Assembly (NCBI GenBank): GCA_035515075.1
Contig: DATJBZ010000031.1
Span: 1-64,000, forward strand
Origin: Moheibacter sp035515075
Lineage (GTDB): Bacteria > Bacteroidota > Bacteroidia > Flavobacteriales > Weeksellaceae
DNA length: 64,000 nucleotides
Reading direction: 5' to 3'
The notes under the pieces are model-generated. The model did not search any database. It had not been told where the DNA came from and was given only the letters and a program-made list of their open reading frames with translations. This document shows, piece after piece, positions 59,859 through 64,000 of this stretch; position 1 is the first letter of the stretch; every line of letters starts with the position of its first letter. The translations under genes and the position numbers were made by a program.

Positions 59859-59955
59859 AACTACTTCACCTGACGAAATTTAATCGCCAATGTTTTTTCG
59901 TAATGCTGCAAAACTTTCATTTCTTTCGGGTTGATAAAACACATGGAAACGCCTT
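59859..59955 (-). repeat. Helicase 3' end, copy B of the island-flanking duplication
   Basis: Last codons and stop of the intact helicase gene plus two following bases. It corresponds to copy A at 55201-55297 with about 93 per cent identity by eye. The right border of the island lies at or just before 59859. Confidence 0.85.
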
Positions 59956-60973
59956 CTTTTCCAGCACGAGCCGTTCGTCCACTACGATGCGTATAGTATT
60001 CATTGCTTTCAGGAAGTTGATAATGCGCCACAAAGCTCAATCCCGAAATGTCAATGCCTCGCGCAGCAATGTCGGTTGCAACGAGCAAACGCAAGCTTTT
60101 ATTTTTGAAAGCACGCATGACTTTGTCGCGTTCTTTTTGCAACAAATCTCCATGGATCGCATCGACCGCCAAGTTTTTTGCCATCAATTGCTTCGCCAAT
60201 GTTTGGGCAGCTGCTTTGGTTCTGCAAAAAATGACGCCGCGGTTTTCCTTTTCTGATTGTAAAAACAACTGAAGCGCATACAGTTTGTCCGCGTCTTCAA
60301 CCACCACATATTGGTGTGAAATATTTTGGTTCACCACGCTGTGTTGGCTGACTTTGATGCGTTGTGCTTTCTTGGACAAATGTTTTGAAATGATGTCTTG
60401 TATGCCTGATGGAATGGTCGCTGAAAACAACCATTTGTTTTCAACAGCGGGCAAAACTTCCAAAATTTTATTCAATTCTACTTTGAAGCCCATGCTCAAC
60501 ATTTCGTCTGCTTCATCCAAAACCACAGTTTTTACCGAATGCAAACTCACTGCTTTTCGTTCGAGTAAATCAATCAAACGACCAGGTGTAGCCACAATGA
60601 TTTGTGTCGGACGGCGAAGATTCGCGATTTGAAATTCAATGCGTTCTCCTCCATACACCGATTCAATGAAAATTTTGTCCGAATATTTGGTCAAACGAAA
60701 CAATTGCTTGGCGACTTGCTGTACCAATTCACGCGTAGGACACAAAATCAAACCTTGTACAGCTTTCTCGTTGGGATGGATTTGCGCCAACAAAGGAAGT
60801 CCAAAAGCAATGGTTTTCCCTGTCCCCGTTTGGGCTTGGGCGACCAGATCCGTTTTCTCCCCCATCAACAAGGTAATCGCCTTTTCTTGAATTTCTGTGG
60901 GTTGAGAAATGTTCAATTCTTTGAGTGCTTTGATGAAATCGGCTTTGACGCCTAATGCTTTGAAATTTTTCAA
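59861..60973 (-). CDS. DEAD-box RNA helicase
   Basis: 370 residues, the short DEAD-box core without extensions. Motifs in order: Q motif FIKALKELNISQPTEIQEKA near 13-32, Walker A AQTGTGKTIAF near 47-57, PTRELVQQVAKQL near 83, TPGRLIDLL near 133, DEAD in VLDEADEMLSMGF near 151-163, SAT near 184, ATDIAARGIDISG near 296-308 and HRSGRTARAGKEG near 323-335. It unwinds short RNA duplexes using ATP, for ribosome assembly or RNA turnover (it is near pnp). The 3' end is duplicated next to topB. Confidence 0.92.
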   Translation of the reverse strand: MKNFKALGVKADFIKALKELNISQPTEIQEKAITLLMGEKTDLVAQAQTGTGKTIAFGLPLLAQIHPNEKAVQGLILCPTRELVQQVAKQLFRLTKYSDKIFIESVYGGERIEFQIANLRRPTQIIVATPGRLIDLLERKAVSLHSVKTVVLDEADEMLSMGFKVELNKILEVLPAVENKWLFSATIPSGIQDIISKHLSKKAQRIKVSQHSVVNQNISHQYVVVEDADKLYALQLFLQSEKENRGVIFCRTKAAAQTLAKQLMAKNLAVDAIHGDLLQKERDKVMRAFKNKSLRLLVATDIAARGIDISGLSFVAHYQLPESNEYYTHRSGRTARAGKEGVSMCFINPKEMKVLQHYEKTLAIKFRQVK

Positions 60974-61015
60974 AATAGGGATGAATTTAAGAGATGAAAT
61001 GATGTCGAAATGAAC

Positions 61016-61294
61016 TTAGTCCACTTTCTTGTTTTCTTGTTTTTTATTCGCAGGTTGAATTCTGCTTTCTTCTTGCGGTCCACGCAAATAAATGATCAAA
61101 CCATTCAGAAAATTCCGTAAAAACTGGTCTTTCATTTCCACGTATTTGGGATGATCGTCTTTTCGGCAGAAGTTTCCAATTTCACTTTTGGAAACGCGGA
61201 AATCCATCAAATCAAAGATTTCAACAATTTCATCATCGCGTAATTTTAAGGCAACCCGCAATTTTTTGAGTACATCATTGTTTGTAATGGCCAT
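61016..61294 (-). CDS. DUF1456-family protein, single repeat
   Basis: 92 residues containing one DUF1456 module (about 1-65): NNDVLKKLRVALKLRDDEIV, then EIFDLMDFRVSKSEIGNFCR, followed by a lysine-rich tail (KKQENKKVD). The E. coli member YehS has two such modules and is about 156 residues; here only one is present, with no sign of truncation such as a frame break. Function unknown. It lies 42 bases upstream of the helicase on the same strand and could be co-transcribed with it. Confidence 0.75.
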   Translation of the reverse strand: MAITNNDVLKKLRVALKLRDDEIVEIFDLMDFRVSKSEIGNFCRKDDHPKYVEMKDQFLRNFLNGLIIYLRGPQEESRIQPANKKQENKKVD

Positions 61295-61385
61295 ACTAAT
61301 TTTTCACGAAGATACGGATTTCAGTTGTTTTGGATGCAGTTCAAAGCGATTCGTATTGATTTCCACCCGATAAAAAAGTCGTAAT

Positions 61386-61417
61386 AAAAAAACGCCTCCA
61401 ATTCAGGAAGCGTTTTC
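61386..61417 (-). terminator. Probable terminator of pnp
   Basis: On the minus strand AAAACGCTTCC, short loop, GGAGGCGTTTTTTT; one or two mismatches inside the stem but a good T run. Confidence 0.7.
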
Positions 61418-61474
61418 TCAAGTATAACAACCGAAATTATTCAGTTGATTATTAATAATCTTTGTATTCTTTGT

Positions 61475-63598
61475 TTATTCAGGTTTTGGCAACAAAGCTT
61501 TTCTTGACAACTTCATTTTCTTTCTGTCGTCATAACCCAAGAATTTCACTTCGATGTGGTCACCCAATTTCAAGACATCTTCTACATTTTCCAATCTTCT
61601 GTGTTCGATTTCTGAAATGTGTACCAAACCTTCTACGCCTTTAGAAATTTCAACAAAAGCACCAAATGGTTTGATCGATTTCACAACTGCATTGTAGTGT
61701 CCACCAATTTCTGGTACAAAGGCAATTTGCTTGATTCTTGCGATGGCAGCATCGATTTTTGCTTGGTCAACTCCAGCAATCTCTACGCGACCTTCCTCAT
61801 CTGTTTCTTCAATGGCAATGACTGTTCCGGTTTCTTTTTGCAATTCTTGGATGATTTTTCCACCAGGTCCAATCACCGCGCCGATGAATTCTTTAGGAAT
61901 CATCACCACCACCATTTTCGGTGCGTTGGGTTTCAATTCTGCGCGTGGCGCATCCAAAGTTTTCATCATTTCGCCCAAAATATGCAAACGTCCTTCACGG
62001 GCTTGCTCCAAAGCTTTTTCCAAAATATCCATGGACAAACCTTCTACTTTGATGTCCATTTGACAAGCAGTAATTCCGTCTTTGGTTCCAGTGACTTTAA
62101 AGTCCATGTCTCCCAAGTGATCTTCGTCACCCAGGATGTCAGAAAGCACCGTCCATTTTCCAGATTTCATGTCAGTGATCAATCCCATCGCAATTCCAGA
62201 TACTGGTTTTTTGATCGGCACACCACCGTCCATCAAGGCCAAACTTCCCGCACAAACTGTTGCCATGGAAGAAGATCCGTTGGATTCCAACACATCAGAA
62301 ACCAAACGTACAGTATAAGGATAATCGGCTGGCAATGACTTTGCCAAGGCTCTTTGCGCTAAATTCCCATGGCCAACTTCTCGTCTTGAAGTTCCTCTCA
62401 AAGGACGTGCTTCACCCGTAGAAAATGGTGGGAAGTTATAGTGTAAAAAGAATTTTTCGTCGTGTTGTGAAATCACGCTGTCGATCATGTTGGCATCTTT
62501 GGAAGATCCCAAAGTCAAGGCAGTCAACGATTGGGTTTCCCCTCGTGTGAAAACTGCTGAACCATGCGATCCTGGCAAATAATCCACTTCTGACCAAATC
62601 GGACGAATTTCATCCGGCTTTCTTCCATCCAAACGAACTTGTTCGTTCAAAATCATTTGACGCATCGCTTCTTTTTCCACATCGTGGTAATAAACTTTGG
62701 CGAAAGGCGTCACTCTTTCCAATTCTTCTGGATCATTTTCATATTGCGCCAAAAATTCATTCAAAACTGCTTTGAATTTTTCCGCTCTTTCTTCTTTTGC
62801 AGAAGGATGTATCGCTACGTCATATACTTTTTGGTAGCATTCGTCCCACACTTTTTTGCGAATTTCTTCGTCGTGGTTTTCGTGTGAATATTCTCTTTTT
62901 GGCAAAGATTTACCGACTTTTTCGGCCAGTCTCTCTTGTGCTTCTACTTGTTTGATGATTTCTTTGTGGGCAAAGGCAATGGCTTCCAACATTTCTTTTT
63001 CAGAAATTTCTTCCATTTCTCCTTCGACCATCACGATCGAATCTTTGGTTCCGCCCACCATGATGTCCAAATCTGCTCTTTGCAATTGTTCATAACTTGG
63101 GTTGACCATCAATTCACCGTCCAAACGTACCACGCGGGTTTCAGACATCGGTCCATTGAAAGGAATGTCTGTAATGGCGATTGCTGCAGAGGCAGCCAAA
63201 CCAGCCAAATCATCTGGAACAGATTGTCCGTCGTAAGAAATCAACGCAATCATTACTTGAACTTCTGCGTGGAAATCTTCAGGAAACAAAGGTCTCAATA
63301 CACGATCGACCAATCTCATGGTCAAAATCTCTTGGTCAGAAGGTCTTGCTTCTCTTCTAAAGAAATTCCCTGGGATACGACCGCCCGCATAAAATTTCTC
63401 TCTGTAATCTACGGTCAAAGGCAAAAAGTCAACACCTTCGTTGGCTTCTTTGTTGGCTACTACCGTTGCCAAAAGCATGGTGTCGCCCATTCTTACGACC
63501 ACCGATCCATCAGCTTGTTTCGCTAATTTCCCGGTTTCAATCGTGATTTCTCTTCCATCCGAAAGAGTAATCGTTTCTGTGATTGCTTGTGGAATCAT
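61475..63598 (-). CDS. pnp: Polyribonucleotide nucleotidyltransferase (PNPase)
   Basis: 707 residues, standard PNPase length. Two RNase PH domains (first with FLPLTVDYREKFYAGGRIPG near 60-79, second with HYNFPPFSTGEARPLRGTSR near 392-411 and SNGSSSMATVCAGSLALMDG near 440-459), a KH domain with VIGPGGKIIQELQKETG near 567-583 and an S1 domain near 627-700 (FGAFVEISKGVEGLVHISEI). It degrades RNA from the 3' end by phosphorolysis. It follows rpsO on the same strand, the classic rpsO-pnp order, with a terminator and a 180-base gap in between. Confidence 0.97.
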   Translation of the reverse strand: MIPQAITETITLSDGREITIETGKLAKQADGSVVVRMGDTMLLATVVANKEANEGVDFLPLTVDYREKFYAGGRIPGNFFRREARPSDQEILTMRLVDRVLRPLFPEDFHAEVQVMIALISYDGQSVPDDLAGLAASAAIAITDIPFNGPMSETRVVRLDGELMVNPSYEQLQRADLDIMVGGTKDSIVMVEGEMEEISEKEMLEAIAFAHKEIIKQVEAQERLAEKVGKSLPKREYSHENHDEEIRKKVWDECYQKVYDVAIHPSAKEERAEKFKAVLNEFLAQYENDPEELERVTPFAKVYYHDVEKEAMRQMILNEQVRLDGRKPDEIRPIWSEVDYLPGSHGSAVFTRGETQSLTALTLGSSKDANMIDSVISQHDEKFFLHYNFPPFSTGEARPLRGTSRREVGHGNLAQRALAKSLPADYPYTVRLVSDVLESNGSSSMATVCAGSLALMDGGVPIKKPVSGIAMGLITDMKSGKWTVLSDILGDEDHLGDMDFKVTGTKDGITACQMDIKVEGLSMDILEKALEQAREGRLHILGEMMKTLDAPRAELKPNAPKMVVVMIPKEFIGAVIGPGGKIIQELQKETGTVIAIEETDEEGRVEIAGVDQAKIDAAIARIKQIAFVPEIGGHYNAVVKSIKPFGAFVEISKGVEGLVHISEIEHRRLENVEDVLKLGDHIEVKFLGYDDRKKMKLSRKALLPKPE

Positions 63599-63728
63599 TC
63601 GTCTAAATTTTTAAATTCTTCATGATGCAACCGTATTGTTGCATCGGTTATTTATAGTCTTTCTATAATTTCAATTGAATTTTCAATGTTCAAAGCCCAT
63701 TGAAAATGCGCAACCCACAGTTAAAAAA

Positions 63729-63762
63729 CAAAAAAAGGCAATCCTGGATTGCCCTTTTATCG
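63729..63762 (-). terminator. Terminator between rpsO and pnp
   Basis: On the minus strand stem GGCAAT / ATTGCC (extending to AAAGGGCAATCC) with loop CCAGG, followed by a T-rich run. Confidence 0.75.
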
Positions 63763-63777
63763 GTAAATGGTTTACTT

Positions 63778-64000
63778 TTATTTACGAAGACCCAATTCCG
63801 CAATAATCGCACGGTATCTTTCGATCTCTTTGTTTTTCAAGTAGTCCAATAAGGCTTTTCTCTTTCCTACCAATCTTACCAACGCTTTCTCAGTATTGAA
63901 ATCTTTTTTGTTTTGTTTCAAGTGACCGGTCAAGTGGTTGATCCTGTAAGTAAATAAGGCGATTTGCCCTTCTGCTGAGCCGGTGTCATTTGCTGACTTT
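63778..64000 (-). CDS. rpsO: 30S ribosomal protein S15, missing its N-terminus at the window edge
   Basis: The last 74 codons of S15 and its TAA (63778-63780). Reading on the minus strand gives NDTGSAEGQIALFTYRINHL, then TGHLKQNKKDFNTEKALVRL, KRKALLDYLKN and the end AELGLRK, all typical of S15. About 15 N-terminal residues lie beyond position 64000. S15 binds 16S rRNA early in small-subunit assembly. It precedes pnp in the usual order. Confidence 0.97.
   Translation of the reverse strand, partial: KSANDTGSAEGQIALFTYRINHLTGHLKQNKKDFNTEKALVRLVGKRKALLDYLKNKEIERYRAIIAELGLRK

Noticed and set aside
1..64000. tRNA, rRNA and CRISPR arrays
   Set aside because: Reading through all intergenic gaps showed no cloverleaf-like sequence, no rRNA-like conserved stretch and no regularly spaced short repeats.

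Overview
The window comes from a Bacteroidota chromosome, most likely a member of the Flavobacteriia. The evidence is a PorT-type type IX secretion (T9SS) protein beside a menaquinone methyltransferase, a secreted protein with a T9SS C-terminal sorting domain, many Bacteroidota-style promoters (TTG, 18-23 nt, TAnnTTTG) without Shine-Dalgarno dependence, a BshC bacillithiol enzyme, a monomeric isocitrate dehydrogenase, a DUF5686 protein beside pdhB, and a moderately AT-rich base composition. Most of the window is ordinary core genome. No tRNA, rRNA or CRISPR array was found.

Layout. 0-7.5 kb, mostly minus strand: the edge of an IS3-type transposase, a small (possibly truncated) lipoprotein, a LysM/receptor-like protein, BshC, an MFS transporter and an M3 dipeptidase. 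7.8-18.4 kb, plus strand: isocitrate dehydrogenase, a frameshifted orphan gene, an AT-rich three-gene cassette between 76-bp direct repeats, then enoyl-CoA hydratase, a Kef/CPA2-type antiporter, an SDR and SerRS. 18.5-23.5 kb: an FKBP lipoprotein, dnaX with a slippery A10 tract, a membrane-anchored unknown, ubiE/menG and porT. 23.6-32.3 kb, minus strand: a compact cell-shape operon mreB-mreC-mreD-mrdA-rodA followed without real gaps by a dCMP deaminase, a CtpA protease and a Xer recombinase. 32.4-41 kb: NlpC/P60, an O-methyltransferase, a two-subunit CoA transferase, a 5'-nucleotidase lipoprotein, an orphan DppC-type permease, tail-specific protease and surE. 41-53 kb: a membrane pyrophosphatase fused to an OmpA domain, DUF5686, pdhB, an MFS transporter, a PepSY-like protein, TauE/SafE, an ABC-F ATPase and a small exported protein. 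53-64 kb: topB, a 4.5-kb AT-rich island (T9SS cargo protein plus response regulator and TPR histidine kinase), a DEAD-box helicase, DUF1456, pnp and the start of rpsO.

Two stretches look acquired. One, about 10.77-13.15 kb, lies between near-identical 76-bp repeats, the second of which is the leader of the enoyl-CoA hydratase gene. It encodes a lipoprotein with a C-terminal glycine-zipper tail, a small beta-barrel protein and a membrane-anchored permuted NlpC/P60-like (YiiX-type) enzyme in a translationally coupled array. The other, about 55.3-59.85 kb, is framed by the 3' end of the DEAD-box helicase and a diverged 97-bp second copy of that end beside topB. Neither carries a recombinase, and both are more AT-rich than their surroundings.

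The most noteworthy molecular features are the dnaX A10 slippery site (gamma of 361 aa; tau of about 577 aa after a -1 shift), the pyrophosphatase-OmpA fusion, and the direct-repeat-framed envelope cassette, which is the best candidate here for an undescribed system. All function statements come from reading motifs and context; no database search was possible.
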